A stretch of 64,000 nt of DNA from Isochrysis galbana (lineage: Eukaryota > Haptophyta > Isochrysidales > Isochrysidaceae): assembly GCA_018136815.1 (NCBI GenBank), contig CM030931.1, positions 2,657,801 to 2,721,800 of the forward strand, in the 5' to 3' direction. Position 1 is the stretch's first letter, and the number at the start of each line of letters is the position of its first letter. Below the pieces are notes generated by a model that saw only the letters and a program-made list of their open reading frames with translations, did no database searches and had not been told where the DNA came from. Shown here piece by piece: positions 1 to 11,257 of this stretch. The position numbers and the translations under genes are program-made.

Positions 1-493
1 CACGCGATGCCAGACGGGCGCCGGACGGGGATAGAAGAACGCTGTCTTGGCTAGGAAGAGCAAAGTATTCTTGAGATCAACAGGTCTGTGCTGGCTAGCT
101 TTTGACTTAGTTTGCTCCGAAATGTACAACGGAAGGAAAGAGCACAAGGCGAGCCGAGGGAACAAATACATTGGGAAAATCTTGTCTCAGCATCAGTCTT
201 GAGTAATGAGAGTTGGCAAGTCGCAATCATAGAAGGCGATGGCGCCGTTGCTCTTAGCAGGGGTTTGTGCGCATGAGCAGCGCTCACAGATATCCACCAT
301 TGAAGCTGCTACATGGAAGAAGAGCTAAAGCAACGGAGAGTGATCGGCTCCGCGCATTCGGCCACATTCATGGACCTCTAAGCCAACATGTGGACGAATG
401 TGAAGTTGCTCAACCGCCGCGTTGTCGCACAAGTGCCTCGACGAGAAGCGGCATGACATATTGCCGGTTTCTTCATTTGGCGATATCAATCAT
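1..493. other. Intergenic, no gene seen
   Basis: No reading frame here shows a recognisable domain, and I see no RNA gene or obvious repeat. It lies downstream of the isochorismatase/DUF1116 gene on the minus strand and probably includes its 3' untranslated region. Confidence 0.5.
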
Positions 494-2900
494 CTAATCG
501 AGCCTCGCCGCAAGAGCCTCGCAAGCGCTTGCAAACGCGGCCAAAGGCGCGCGAGAGACGCCCGTGCCAATCTGTCCAATTCCCGCCCTTTTATGCGCTA
601 TGCCTGTGTTGATGGCCGGTCGAATGCGTCTTGACACGACGAGGGCCACGTCGAGTAGCATCGGAATACCTTCAAAGTCAAGTGAAGGAATCTGCAGCTC
701 AGGCCAAACCCCACGCGCCGCATAAATGCGCTTGGCCTCGGCGGTGTACTGGAGTGCGAGCTTTGCGTTGCCGCCCACGAATGCCATGAGAGCTGGAGCG
801 GCGGCGGTAGCTGGCGCTCCTAGGCCAAGCGTTTCTGTGATGGCGGAGTCGCCCAGATCGAGCGAGGCGTCTGCTGGTCCGTACCCGGGAAACCAGACAG
901 CCGAGGGAACTGGAGGTGAAGGGGCGAGATGCCAGTTCTGTGGGTCGCCTGCAACAGTCAAGCCGAACTCCACACCATTTCGCGCCATCGCAGTGGCAAA
1001 CGTGCAGTGCTCAAGGCCTTCGATGGCATCGAGCGTGAGCTTACACATGCTCATCGCCAGATTAAGCCCGAAGTGCGCATTTTGTGACAAGAATTGAGAA
1101 GCTTCCTTGACTGCAGCCGCGGCGGAAGCGGACTTGACGGAAAGGTCAATAAAGTTTGGCGAGAGAGCTTGGTGGATGAGCATTGTGAGCGCCTTACACC
1201 TGGAAGTGCCAATGGGCATCGAGGTGAGATGATCGAACGAGATGATATGGTGTGATGACGTCAAAGCAGCACATGGTACAAGTATGGACGCGTGCAGTTC
1301 GAGGCCCCACGAACCTATTGTGACCGTCATCACCCATCTGAAGTGCAGTCGCAAGCAACGGACGCAGACGCAGCCCGCCTTTGGCAACCACAGCCGAATT
1401 CAGTGTTGGTCCCAAGGTGTTGCATATCCAGCGCAACCGGTCGATGACCTCGTCTGAATGAGCGCCAAAGCGAAGTACCTTTCCTAGACCTTCGTTGATT
1501 GAGCAGAAGGCAGTCCCGTTGGTCGATGCAGAAGCATCGATCACCACGAAAACGGGCATTGAGGGGCAGAGCACGCCAGACATAGGGCCGACAGCCTTGT
1601 GGTGGTGGCATGGCTGTAATGTGAGGGACCCTGACATAGCAAATGCGGCGGCAGCCTCAGGGTCCGCAGCCCAACCCTCGAGCAGTATGGCGCCGATGAC
1701 CGCTCCTTGCATCGGACCGCACATACCCTTGAACCCGTCTTGAACAGGTGGGCCCGCGTGGAGAATTGTCTTGGCACCGTTCTTGAACACTTGGACCACA
1801 TCGCGCGCTGGTACTACTGCCTTTAGCATGGGGTCTACGTTGGCAATAATATCTCGTGCGGTAGCATTAGACGCAGCTACAATTGGCGACGTGAGCAGCC
1901 TTTGTGCGGCAGCACGAGCCGAAGCCGGTATGCTATTTAGCGGAGCTGGCGGCTCCAAGCAGGTGGGAACTGACATTGCACTCGCAGCCGACACATGCGA
2001 GCGGTCGACGTATTGCTCGCCATGGACATCTAGGCGCATGACGCCCACGGCGTGCGCTTGAGACGGACTAGTAGGATTAGCACACACAGTCGAAGGCGAG
2101 CCTTCTCCGGCCTCCTCATGTGGAATATTGGCCGATGCTGCCTTGGGATTGGCCGTGGCAGGTTTTGCACCAAGGCTCAACCGGGACGCATTTCTGCCTG
2201 CTTCGATTGATGCGATGACTTCGGCAGCACTGGCTGTCCATCCCGCGATACCGCCCTGTGCCACAATCATGTTCATGGTTGCTTCCTTGAACTCTGGGAA
2301 ATACGACTCAGTGGCGTCCGTCACCATGAGGCAGTCATACCCGCGGTCGTTTGCTTCACGGATGGTAGTCTGCACGCACACTTCTGTCGTGACGCCCGTC
2401 ACAAGTAGATGCGTGATGCCCAGCCGCTTCAATTCGGCCTCCAGGTCGGTGTTCCAGAAGGCGCCCTTACCAGGTTTGTGGATGACGACCTCGCCCTCAA
2501 CAGGCGCCATCTGCTTGACGATCGCATTGCCTGGCTCGCCCTCTATGAGGACACGGCCACGCTTCTCGTCGAGCACCTCGCCAATCGCAGAGCACCGCCT
2601 CTTCTTGGCGGGCGGCAGGTCGCTTAGGTCGGGCTTGTGCGCCTCGAGCGTGTGGAAGACTGGCATGCCGGCCTCGCGTGCGGCTTGCAGCAGCGCGGCT
2701 GCAGGGCCGAGCGCCGCCTGCAGCAGCGAGACCTGGTTGCCGAGCGAGTCGCCGAAGCCGCCCGGCTCGAGGAAGTCGCGCTGCCAGTCGATGTTGAGCA
2801 GCGCCAGTCGCTCGCATGGAGCAGTGAAGCAGAAGGGCTTTGCGGTCCGAACCGCCAGCAACGACCCCTCCGGAGCGCTCTCCACTGATGTCGTCGCCAT
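494..2900 (-). CDS. Isochorismatase-like hydrolase fused to DUF1116 (YlbE/AllG-like)
   Basis: Two exons, 2900-1315 and 1199-494, joined across a 115-bp GT-AG intron (1314-1200), give 763 residues. Residues ~22-230 are an isochorismatase-superfamily hydrolase with the Asp/Lys/Cys triad at about D38, K142 and C175 (motifs NIDWQRDF, IHKPGKGAF, TTEVCV). After a ~110-residue Ala/Ser/Pro linker, residues ~345-760 match DUF1116: LHAGPP, MCGPMQGAVIGA, CHHHKAVGPM, NEGLGKVLRFG, then after the intron NTGIAH and GIGQIGTGV. The intron falls inside the conserved GDxxHNR segment and splicing restores the frame, which supports the model. In bacteria, YlbE/AllG is linked to oxamate carbamoyltransferase in allantoin breakdown, and biuret-type hydrolases are isochorismatase relatives, so a role in ureide or carbamoyl-nitrogen metabolism is inferred. 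The frame stays open upstream to an ATG at 3056, but that part encodes poly-Gly from a C-run, so the ATG at 2900 is preferred. Confidence 0.88.
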
Positions 2901-2940
2901 GTGGGGCGTCTCTCTCCCCTTCGCCGCCCCGGGTGTGGTG

Positions 2941-3208
2941 GCAGCTGCTTTGAAACTACGTCTCCGATGTACCCCCCTCCCCCTCTCCCCCCCCCCCCCC
3001 CCACCACCACCACCACTCGCACTCAACTCGCGGTTGGTGGGGGGTGGGGTGCACACAGAAGAGGCTGGCTCCCTCTAAACTACTAGACTACTGGGGGGTG
3101 CAGGGGATGCGGGGCCCCACCGCGCCGTCCCCCCGCCCCCTCCGCCTTTAGGACGCGTGGTCGCACTCAGCTTGATTTCGCCTACTTCACATTAGAGTAC
3201 AGAGACTC
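2941..3208. repeat. C-rich low-complexity tract and spacer
   Basis: Contains long C runs and a short CCA repeat (about 2970-3020), then a C/G-rich spacer up to the left end of the Harbinger element. It is probably the promoter and 5' region of the DUF1116 gene. No TATA-like box stands out. Confidence 0.5.
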
Positions 3209-3585
3209 GAGGGTTTTTGAGGGGTCCGAAAGGCGACTCAACAGCGAGTCAACGCGAGGATTTCGTTGACTCACTGTCGTTGGGAGACTGTTGAGAGGCC
3301 GCGACTTTTTTCCGCCAGTGGGGCTGTGTTGACTCGCGAACCGCTCCCAACGGTGACTCAACAGGATGGCGGGAGACGCTCCGGTGAGCCGCGTGCCGCT
3401 CCCCTTCCCAGCTTGAGCCATGGCCAAGGCGGAGCACGGGCCCCGCGCGCCGTCCCGAGGCATGAAGCCCTGCACCTGCGGACCGCTCGCGCGCGAGGCG
3501 TGCCGCTCGCGCGCTCCCGCACCCGATCCACATGTGCCGGCAGCCGAGTGCAGAGCACTGAGTGCCTCGTGCCACCTCGCGTACC

Positions 3586-5087
3586 ATGCCCGAGGTGAAG
3601 GAAGGTGCCTGCGCGCTCACCGCTGACGGGAAGATTCATCTTTGTGTTGCAGGGGAGGAAGGGACCGACCAAGAAGAAGTGGCAGTGGACCACGCAGCGG
3701 CGCATCATGTTGCTCACACAGGTGAGCACAACTGGCGTCAACGCATTCCTCACATCGAGGGATGTGCCGGGTCAGTCGCAAGTGGAAGTGTGGACCAATG
3801 AAAGCACGGGGATCCTTCCCGTGCTCTTCAAAAGCCACACCGGTGAGTTCGAGCCGGGGCCGAACGAGGAGCACCCCACCCACATTTCGACGATTGCCGC
3901 AATGAAGAAGTGGCTGAAGGTGTGCGCCGCCAAGCTTGCCCGCTCCCTCTGCGTTGGCACATTCATGTGTTGCATTGCACGCGAGCTTTGTGGATGAATG
4001 AAGCGCGGCTAGTAACGAGGTGCACCCGCGTACGCAGGACAATAAGCACCTCTACACCCAGGGGCAAGAACAGAACGAGCCCGTGGACGTGGACCATCCG
4101 ACGGAAACAACGGAGACGAAGTCCGAGGTGCCACTCTCGGAGTACGAGACCCTCATTGTCGAGGTGGCGGAGCTGCAGCGCGAGGCCGAGCTTTACTCCG
4201 AGAATCAAAGGGCGACGAGGGAGGCGGAGGAAGCCGCGCGAGCCGCGCAAGATGCCGCTGCAAAAGCGGCGTACAAGCAAGTGAGCGAAGAAGAGTTGCA
4301 GGTGAGCCCCCGCTCGTGCTGCACACATGTACGCTTGTGAGCTCATGTACCATGGCACATGTGAGGTGTGGTGTTTGATCGTGACACCTTGGTCTGCCTA
4401 CTGTGCTCACAGGCTGCCCAGCAAGCTGGCGCAAGAGGCCAAGCTGATCTCTCGAGCGGCTCGACAGGTAGCGCTGCGAACTCGAACAAGTCGGACGACA
4501 TCCCCGACCGCATAGAGTTGGAGGAGTACATCATGGAGTACGCCACAGCGGAGCTAATGGAGGAGTGCATCACGGTGGAGGGCCTCGTGCAAGAATCAGC
4601 CAAGTGGCCCGACGGATTCAACTTGGAGGGCCCCGACGACGACGGCAAGTACTTCTTCGTGCGGAAGCCGGGCAAAAAGGGTAAGTGCCCCAACGGAAAC
4701 GCAAAGGGTCGAGCTGCGGAGAAGGTGCGTGACGAATTTGACGGCATATTGGTTCAGAGGAAGCGTGAGCGTGAGGAAGAGAAGGCCGCACAAGCCGCGC
4801 GCGACGAGGCTGCCCGCCGACGTGACCACCGCGCTGAGGTACGCGAAGAGCGCGAGATGGCGCAGATGGAGTCCAATGCTAGACGCGAAGACGAACGGTT
4901 GCAATTGCTCAAAAGCGAGTTTGAGCACCGCGCCAAGATGGAAGTGGCCCGTCTGGAGGCAGAGAAAGTGGAGAGCGATCGCAGGCACCGGCGGGAGGAG
5001 GAGCGCAACGCCCGTGAGGAGCGCCGGGATGAGCGACTCATGGCAGTGTTGGCCGCCCTCGCTCAGAACCACAAGTCCAGCGCGTAG
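3586..5087 (+). CDS. Harbinger accessory (ORF1/Myb-associated-like) coiled-coil protein
   Basis: Best model: main exons 3653-3919, 4038-4301 and 4413-5087, separated by GT-AG introns of 118 and 111 bp, all phase 0. A tiny first exon (3586-3594, ATG in a good context) spliced to 3653 would supply the start; this 58-bp first intron is the weakest part. The protein begins with a basic stretch (KKKWQW, TTQRRI), then an acidic segment, an Ala/Glu heptad-rich coil in exon 2, and a conserved-looking YFFVRKPGKKGK patch. It ends in a long Arg/Glu coiled coil finishing in MAVLAALAQ. This layout resembles the NAM-associated or Myb/trihelix-like partner proteins of plant and algal Harbinger elements, which bind the transposon ends and help import the nuclease. 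The family assignment is inferred from layout and neighbourhood, not from a diagnostic motif. Confidence 0.6.
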
Positions 5088-5268
5088 ACGAAGCAAAACG
5101 TGAGTGTAGGCGCGAAACGGCTGTTGCGTTGGGGCGGGTTGTGTGCTGTGCACTGCGTACTCGCCTGGGGCTTGAATCTTTGTGCTATTGTAGGCATACC
5201 GTACGGGTGCTCAAGAGAAATGCGCATGTGAAGGCGTACACACACCTAACGCAATTCTAAAAAGCATG

Positions 5269-5278
5269 AATAAATAAA
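5269..5278 (+). promoter_or_regulatory. Overlapping AATAAA poly(A)-like signals
   Basis: Two overlapping AATAAA hexamers lie about 180 bp downstream of the stop codon of the Harbinger accessory gene. They are a plausible polyadenylation signal for it, but whether this organism uses AATAAA is unknown. Confidence 0.35.
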
Positions 5279-5319
5279 GTCATGGATGGAGCGCGCGTCG
5301 CTCCCTTATTCTTTCGCTT

Positions 5320-5765
<446 letters not shown>

Positions 5766-6091
5766 AGGGGGGGGGGCTGCGTGCTGGGATTTGGTGCTTA
5801 TTCCCCTCATGTGCCGGCCATGTGGTTTGAAAGCTAGGGGTTTCCCCCCGGTATGTCTCCCTTGCCCGTCGGTCACCTGCTGCTGTTGCCCCCTACCTCC
5901 TACCTCTACAGTTCACAGTTCCCTGTCGGGAAGCGCTCCCGTCAGCGTGCTCTCATGTAAGAAACCGACCGCCGTGTGGTTCCGTTGGGCCCCCCATTCG
6001 CGTTGCTACCTGTCACGAAGAGGTTTGCGCCATTGGCAACTTGTGAGGCCCACATGCAGGTAATATAATATAATATTCACATCTTGCACAA

Positions 6092-7399
6092 CTAGCAACT
6101 AGCACAAAGGTACAGCTTCAGCGGATGAGCACGCCACACCCCCTGCCATATACGTCTCCAAAGGGGGGGGGGCACCCCAAATTTACTGCTGATGATGCTG
6201 CCATAGAGACACGTGTGCATGTTGGTGAAAACATTCGCTACCCGCAGGTATCCTCCGACATCGCGACGGAACGTCTGAACCGACCGTGTCACATCTAGCC
6301 AGGGCCATAAACTCGATATCTTTCCAAAACCCCATTCGACGCTTACGCGAGCCGGCGCCATTTGCTTATTGAAGTGAGCCTGCCATTGAGTGAGGTTGCT
6401 GCCCCTGTACATACGATAAACATACGCAGACATGGGGTAGGCGGAGTCACCGAACAGGCAAAATGTACGGCCGAGACCTGCACACACGCGCTGCATTATT
6501 TGCAGAACGCCTGAGCTGCGCAAGACGAAGGAATCATGACGCGAACCGTGAATGGGGCCGTATGGCCATGGCTGAATCCCATTTGGGAAAACAATCCCTT
6601 GGATCTTCACACCATGGCACCGCTTATGCCCAGAGTAGAAAGGGGCTTGACCTCGCACGGGACGCGCAACCTTCCACAGCTTACCGTCAATGAAACCAAT
6701 CAAATTGGGCAACGGAACACCGCATGCTGCCATGGCTTCCGAGAAGCGAGGAAACAAGCCAGCGAACGACGAGAAGCTTCGGGAATCTAGGAGGTGGGGA
6801 AACTTTTGGTGCACGTGAATAACAACCGCGGCATGTGCAGCACTAATGGCTGCCTCACTGCGGCCAAGCTCCCATGTGAGCATCACCGCAGCTCCTGAGG
6901 TCAGAAGGGAGTGAGCGTGTGAGAAGAAGGAGTGCGCGAAGCTTGATGCGGCAGGTGAGACAGCATCTATCTCACCTGCGTGCCTGAATCTGCGCAACGT
7001 GATCAAGATAGCCTCCTCTCCACTCATCAGATGGCCTCCGCGCAAACGGAGGCCCGCAGGCATCTGGAGCGCATCAACAAAGCGCCGCAGGTCCTCGAGG
7101 CGCACGCCGAAGCGCGCGTACACATCGCGCACCACTACCTTCCTGCCCCCGCCAGCCCTCGCCGCCTCGAGCTCCAAACGCGCGATGGACATGCGCTCTG
7201 GGCCAATGCGCGAGCGCGTGGTCCGCATCAGCGGCTCAGCCGCGACAGCCAGCAGCAGGACTTCCCAAAAGTCATCCCCTGGCGGACTCAGGCCCAATCG
7301 CGCCCTCTTCCGCGCCCGCTCGTCTGCCTCGTCCATCGCCAGCAACATCGCCAGCTTCGACCTGCGCAACTCCCGGGCGGTGTATGGCCTGGTGGGCAT
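6092..7399 (-). CDS. PIF/Harbinger DDE nuclease (transposase)
   Basis: An intronless 435-residue frame. The C-terminal two-thirds match the DDE_4 nuclease of PIF/Harbinger elements. First acidic residue ~D238 in GFIDGK, then a GHKRCHGVKIQ block and a GSRHDSFVLR block. Second acidic residue ~D318 in LFGDSAYP, and Glu ~E355 in RVSVEWGFGKI. Residues 1-35 are basic and acidic, and residues ~85-215 form the helical region that precedes the catalytic core in this family. The length is normal and there are no stops or frameshifts, so the enzyme could be functional. It cuts and rejoins DNA at the element's inverted repeats, usually together with the accessory protein encoded on the opposite strand. 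The start at 7399 is the first Met, shortly inside the right terminal repeat. Confidence 0.92.
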   Translation of the reverse strand: MPTRPYTARELRRSKLAMLLAMDEADERARKRARLGLSPPGDDFWEVLLLAVAAEPLMRTTRSRIGPERMSIARLELEAARAGGGRKVVVRDVYARFGVRLEDLRRFVDALQMPAGLRLRGGHLMSGEEAILITLRRFRHAGEIDAVSPAASSFAHSFFSHAHSLLTSGAAVMLTWELGRSEAAISAAHAAVVIHVHQKFPHLLDSRSFSSFAGLFPRFSEAMAACGVPLPNLIGFIDGKLWKVARPVRGQAPFYSGHKRCHGVKIQGIVFPNGIQPWPYGPIHGSRHDSFVLRSSGVLQIMQRVCAGLGRTFCLFGDSAYPMSAYVYRMYRGSNLTQWQAHFNKQMAPARVSVEWGFGKISSLWPWLDVTRSVQTFRRDVGGYLRVANVFTNMHTCLYGSIISSKFGVPPPLWRRIWQGVWRAHPLKLYLCASC

Positions 7400-7570
7400 G
7401 GCCGCCGCGCTCTGCCGGGCCGCCTAGAGCACACCGCGTGTTGGGTACTTTCGCCCCCCCGCGAGCGAACTCGGCCTTTTGTGAAAGGGACTCAACAGTC
7501 ACTCAACGGAGAAGAAAATCCTGTTGAGCCCCCCCCCGTTGAGACCCTGTTGGCACCTTCAAAATCCCTC

Positions 7571-8281
7571 TACTAAATCATCAGATCTCTCCTCCCTGCC
7601 CGCCCTCTCCTCCTCTCCCCCCCGCCGTGTCCCCTTCTTGCATTGCCCCGAGCGGGGCGCAGCGCCCGCCACAAACAAAAATAATCGTGACTTCCGGACA
7701 TCCCACACCCAGGAAACGCGGACCGGAGGTCCGGAGCGGCGCCGACGGGCCGACCCCAGTGACGTTAGGGCATAATACGCCAACACTATTTTCTTCAGCT
7801 CCCTAAAGGTGGCCGGGGGCTCAGCGCACGCCGCTCGGGCCTGAGCTGCCACAGGCTCCGGTTGGCCTTCCTAGCTAGGCCGTCCAAGGGGGCCTAGACG
7901 AGTGCATATGTATGTCCAAGCTGCTCACCTGGACTCGTGCCGCGCTCGCCGCGGTGATTCCCATTGCACAATTGGACAACGTCAAGCCTGCGCGCTGCAC
8001 GCTCCCGAGGCACGAGAAGTAAGCGCGGGCCAAGGAGACAGGGGTTGTGCGAGAACGTTCACGCACCCATTTGGTCCACTTACACTTACAGCTGCTGAGA
8101 CTACTACTAGCTACTAGGTAGGAGGTAGGTGTTCACATGATTTTCTGAGGAGGGGTGTTCACGAACTGTTCATATTCATATCCGAAAGTTGGGGTGTTCA
8201 CATGTGTTCAAGTGTTCATATAGTGGTTTCCTACCGAGATGCAAAAAAAAAAAGTTGAGGCCCAGGACGCACACAAGGTGC
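7571..8281. other. Intergenic, no gene seen
   Basis: The sequence just outside the Harbinger right end contains pyrimidine-rich and GC-rich stretches and a short G/A-rich stretch near 8105-8135. Around 8130-8225, short TTCACATG / GTTCATAT motifs recur several times. No coding potential or RNA gene was recognised. Confidence 0.45.
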
Positions 8282-8343
8282 GCCCCGGATTCGAACTCCT
8301 CAACTTGCAGCCCACGACGGGACTGCTGCACACTAAGCGAGGC
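8282..8343 (-). repeat. tRNA-like sequence (degenerate, possibly SINE head)
   Basis: Read on the minus strand, the 5' GCCTCG can pair with the 3' CGGGGC as an acceptor stem, and a GAGTTCGAATCC B-box-like motif sits in the expected T-arm position. The D-arm/A-box region (TTAGTGTGCAGCAG) is only roughly tRNA-like and the 3' half of the T stem is missing, so it should not be a working tRNA. A T11 run about 30 nt downstream on the same strand could be a Pol III stop. A tRNA-derived SINE or tRNA pseudogene is the best guess. Confidence 0.35.
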
Positions 8344-9508
8344 TGAGCATTCGCCGATGCTCACACGGCTCAGAAGTAATATGTCGCATTCGCGATCGAC
8401 CTCGTTCGCGGCTTTCGACTTTACTCGTTAGGCGTTCTACGCGCCGCTCATCACGTCTTCCGTCTTGCTTGGTTCGGCGTTTGGCGCGTGGCTCTCTATC
8501 CATTCGGATTTATTGTTTCATTCGCTCTTCGGATTCATTCGCGCTTCGCTCTTGGCTCCTTCGGTCTCGTTCAGGATTGCTCTTCTGCCTTTCTCGTGGC
8601 TTGTTCGGAGCTCTCCGATGTCCGTTAGGTTCTCTTCTTTCCTCGCGGGACGCTCGATCCTAGCAGGGGGGTGTCGCATTCGCGAATCGACACTCGTTAG
8701 GCTTCGCTCTTCTCTTCGTCGTTCGTCGTTCGGCATTTATCGTTATAATTCTCTCGTTCTCGTTCTCGGTCAAAAAAAGCTTCGCTTGGATGCATGGGAT
8801 CGTGGGTTGTGGAGCGCTCTCTCTCTTTCTCTCGAAAGAGAAGGGAAGTTTCCCCACCTTTCTTCCTCCCAGGCGCCTCGCAAATAGGTTTAATTTGCTA
8901 TCTTCCCTGCGCTTCTTTATCTGCTTCTGGGGGCAATCAGGTTTAATTTGCAATCTCATCGCATCTTCCCCTTAGGCACATCGCACTTCTCTCGTCTTAT
9001 TCGGTAAGTCTTTTGGAATTCTGCGTAGCAAGATTGCCTCTCGTTTCCGTTATGGTGCGATTCCCCTTCCAGACGGGATCGCCGACAGATCGCCTTCTGA
9101 TCGTCGTCCGTCGTCGTCTGGCGTCTGGCCGGAGTGTTTGGGTTTGATTTCAGTCGAGTTATGTGAGAAAGTCGTGGGGCGAGAGTCGGAGTGTTTTCCT
9201 GGGTGTCGTTGTCCGTCGTCCTGTCGTCAGTCGCCATCCGTCGCTCTCGCTCTCGTCGCTCTCGCTCTCGTAAGTAACACTCATACCCTACAGCCTCGCC
9301 TCGCCTCGCCAGCCCCTGCCACCACAGCCCTCCTCACACTCACCCTCGCCTCTCGCCACTCGCTCGATGTCGCTCTCGCCGCCGTCCTCGCCCTCGCTCA
9401 AGCCTGCCTGCCCGCCTTCCTCTGCTGACGGGCTTCAGCCCGTCAGCACCTCCGAAGTCTCCTTAGCCGCGCCTGCCGCCGGCTTTGCCCCTTCCTCATT
9501 GACCTCAG
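8344..9508. other. Strand-asymmetric pyrimidine-rich region, no gene
   Basis: The plus strand is rich in T and C, with many short TTCG/TCGTTCG/CTCTCG units (8390-8780 and 9080-9400). Long frames are open on several strands because of this composition, but none has a domain or an amino-acid composition typical of a protein. One dispersed repeat copy lies at 8803-8880. Confidence 0.45.
8803..8880 (+). repeat. Dispersed repeat, copy 1 (with 14189-14265)
   Basis: About 80 bp shared with 14189-14265: a GGGTTGTGGAGCG start, a CTCTCTCTTTCTC pyrimidine tract, then GAGAAGGGAAGTTTCCCC and ACCTTTCTTCC, ending in GGCGCC. This copy contains a perfect 7-bp hairpin (CTCTTTC, loop TCTC, GAAAGAG). Function unknown. 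Confidence 0.75.
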
Positions 9509-9901
9509 GCCCTATGGGCCACTCCAATTCGTCAGGCGCTCGGCAAGGCCCCTCCCAAACCGTGCGCCCGCTTCATGCAAGGCCTTTGCCTGCGCAATAA
9601 GCGCGGGGTACGCTGCAACCTTTCGCACGAGATTCCCGGAGCATGGATCGACAACAAGTGCACTATTCGCTGCCGGGCGGGCGTACGGGGCATCATGGCG
9701 CCGCAGCAACCAACTACATTTAAAATTGCATGTACGAAATACAACTCCTCGAAAGAGACGCGAAACTTGCGAAACTTATTGCGAAACTTGGGTGGATTGG
9801 TGCGAAACTTTGCAAAACTTTTGCGCAAAACTTGGGGGGGTCCGGCACGAAACTCTTACCAGGCTGGTTACCAGGCCCTATTCCCTCCTTACTTCTACTA
9901 A
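9509..9901 (+). pseudogene. CCCH zinc-finger-like coding fragment
   Basis: This frame encodes a peptide with a CCCH-like motif: C-x7-C-x8-C-x3-H, from CARFMQGLC through CNLSH, preceded by an Ala/Pro/Lys-rich stretch. Beyond that it runs into the GCGAAACTT simple repeat and stops at 9901. There is no convincing start codon upstream (an in-frame TGA lies just before 9509). It looks like a remnant of a zinc-finger gene or a retroelement, not an intact gene. Confidence 0.35.
9745..9850 (+). repeat. GCGAAACTT-type short tandem repeat
   Basis: At least six imperfect copies of a 9-13 bp unit containing (G)CGAAACTT, at variable spacing. A minisatellite with no other visible feature. Confidence 0.7.
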
Positions 9902-10721
9902 CCCCACCCTTTGTAACTGTCGATCGCATCGGCTCTCCCGTCGTATCGTCGCCCCCCTCCCTCCGCATCGTCGCTCTCCTTTCGGCTTTCTCTTCCTTGT
10001 TTTCCACTCTCCGTGTTTCCCCGTTCGAGTGGTCGAGTGGGGGGAATAAGATACGTGAATGTGGGGGCCCGCATCAACCTCTCACTGTCCTCACCGCGCA
10101 GGAAGAGCGGGCTCTCGTCGAAACATTCAAGATGCAAAATCCTCAACGACATCAACATGCCATGATCGATATGCACGGCCAGGGCGTCGACAGATGGTTC
10201 TCGTCGAAAGTCTTCGGCTGCGGGTTTGCCGTCTGCGCTCAACCTCGGCCGCAAGTACATATAAGCTCTCGGTGAACGCAAAGCGCGTGCTCGAACGAAC
10301 GTCAAGACCCTAGGCCTGAATGGTTTGCTCTTTTTTTTTGCGAAGTACATGCAACTCGGAGATTCGAATTCGGGATTCGGGATTCGAGATTCGGATTCGG
10401 ATTATTATTCGGATTCGGGGGCGCAACGGCGCCATTCCGGACCCAGGACCAGGACCACGCGTGAGACGAGAATGTAAGAGGTTTGTTTTACTCCTGCAGA
10501 GGTGTGTCAGCGTCCTCGAGACGTCATCGAGATCGATATCGAGACAGTATTGAGTCTTTGTGAAGCCACCTGAAGTATTCCAGTAAAATATCGTGTTTTC
10601 TAAATCTACAATTTTTTTCTCATGTCATCTTTTTATAAGGTTTTTCGTCGACCACCTCATCTCTCCTTTTACTGTAGGGTATTCTCTCTGGGCTGCCAGC
10701 GGATCTCGCGTCACTGTCGAG
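9902..10721. other. Intergenic; GATTCGG minisatellite at 10360-10425
   Basis: Mostly featureless. Near 10360-10425 there is an imperfect array of GATTCG(G) units interrupted by ATTATT. The last ~100 bp before 10722 are probably the promoter and 5' untranslated region of the Dabb gene; a CTTTTACTGTAG at about 10665-10677 could be a 3' splice site of a leader intron. Confidence 0.5.
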
Positions 10722-11257
10722 ATGGGCCGCCAAGCCGTGGAGCACATCGCCCTCTTCAAAGTAAGCCGCGACCTGAGCGAAGCCGAGGTCGCCGGCATCA
10801 TGACCCTCAAGCAAATCCCTGGCGTGCTATCAGTATCATGCGGACCCAACATCACCAACCGATCACTCGGATACAACTATGGTGCGAGTGTGCCCTCTCA
10901 TCCTTCTCCTCATCGACATGAGGGTGACGCTTCCCGCTTTTGTACATGGCTGGATGTCCCTCATTTGTCTTGATGGGGTCGACCTCCCAAGGCCAATCTC
11001 TACACTTCTCTCTGCTTGCCACAGGTGTGGTGGTACGATTTGAGAGCAAGATGGCTGCAGCGGCATACCAGTCGCATCCACTGCACGTTCATCAGATTGA
11101 GGTGCTAAAGCCTCTTATGCTAGACCTCCCGGACCCTCTTCTTGTCATGGACTACGTTTTTGACCTGAAGGAATGTCCCTTTGGCTGGAAGTCGTTTTTG
11201 GTCATAGGTGCTGCTTTCGGGGCTTTGTGCACGCTTGCAGTCCTGCGCCACCGATGA
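10722..11257 (+). CDS. Small Dabb-domain (stress-responsive A/B barrel) protein with C-terminal membrane anchor
   Basis: Two exons, 10722-10881 and 11025-11257, separated by a 143-bp GT-AG intron, encode 130 residues. Residues ~5-95 match the Dabb dimeric barrel: VEHIALFKVSRDLSEAEV, PGVLSVSCGPN, then after the splice VVVRFESK, AYQSHPLHVHQIEVLKPLM and DYVF. The intron interrupts a Gly codon between the GPN and VVRF strands and splicing restores the frame. Residues ~107-127 (FLVIGAAFGALCTLAVL) form a hydrophobic helix followed by RHR, typical of a tail anchor, which is unusual for this normally soluble family. Start ATG has G at -3 and +4. Dabb proteins form dimers with varied roles, including stress response and polyketide or olivetolate cyclisation; the exact role here is unknown. 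Confidence 0.82.

Noticed and set aside
2128-3078. 316-codon plus-strand frame opposite the isochorismatase/DUF1116 gene
   Set aside because: It is the antisense shadow of a conserved, GC-rich coding exon; the minus strand carries the clear domains.
8282-8343. Functional tRNA gene
   Set aside because: The T-stem is incomplete and the anticodon arm cannot be drawn properly, so only a tRNA-like or SINE-type sequence is claimed.
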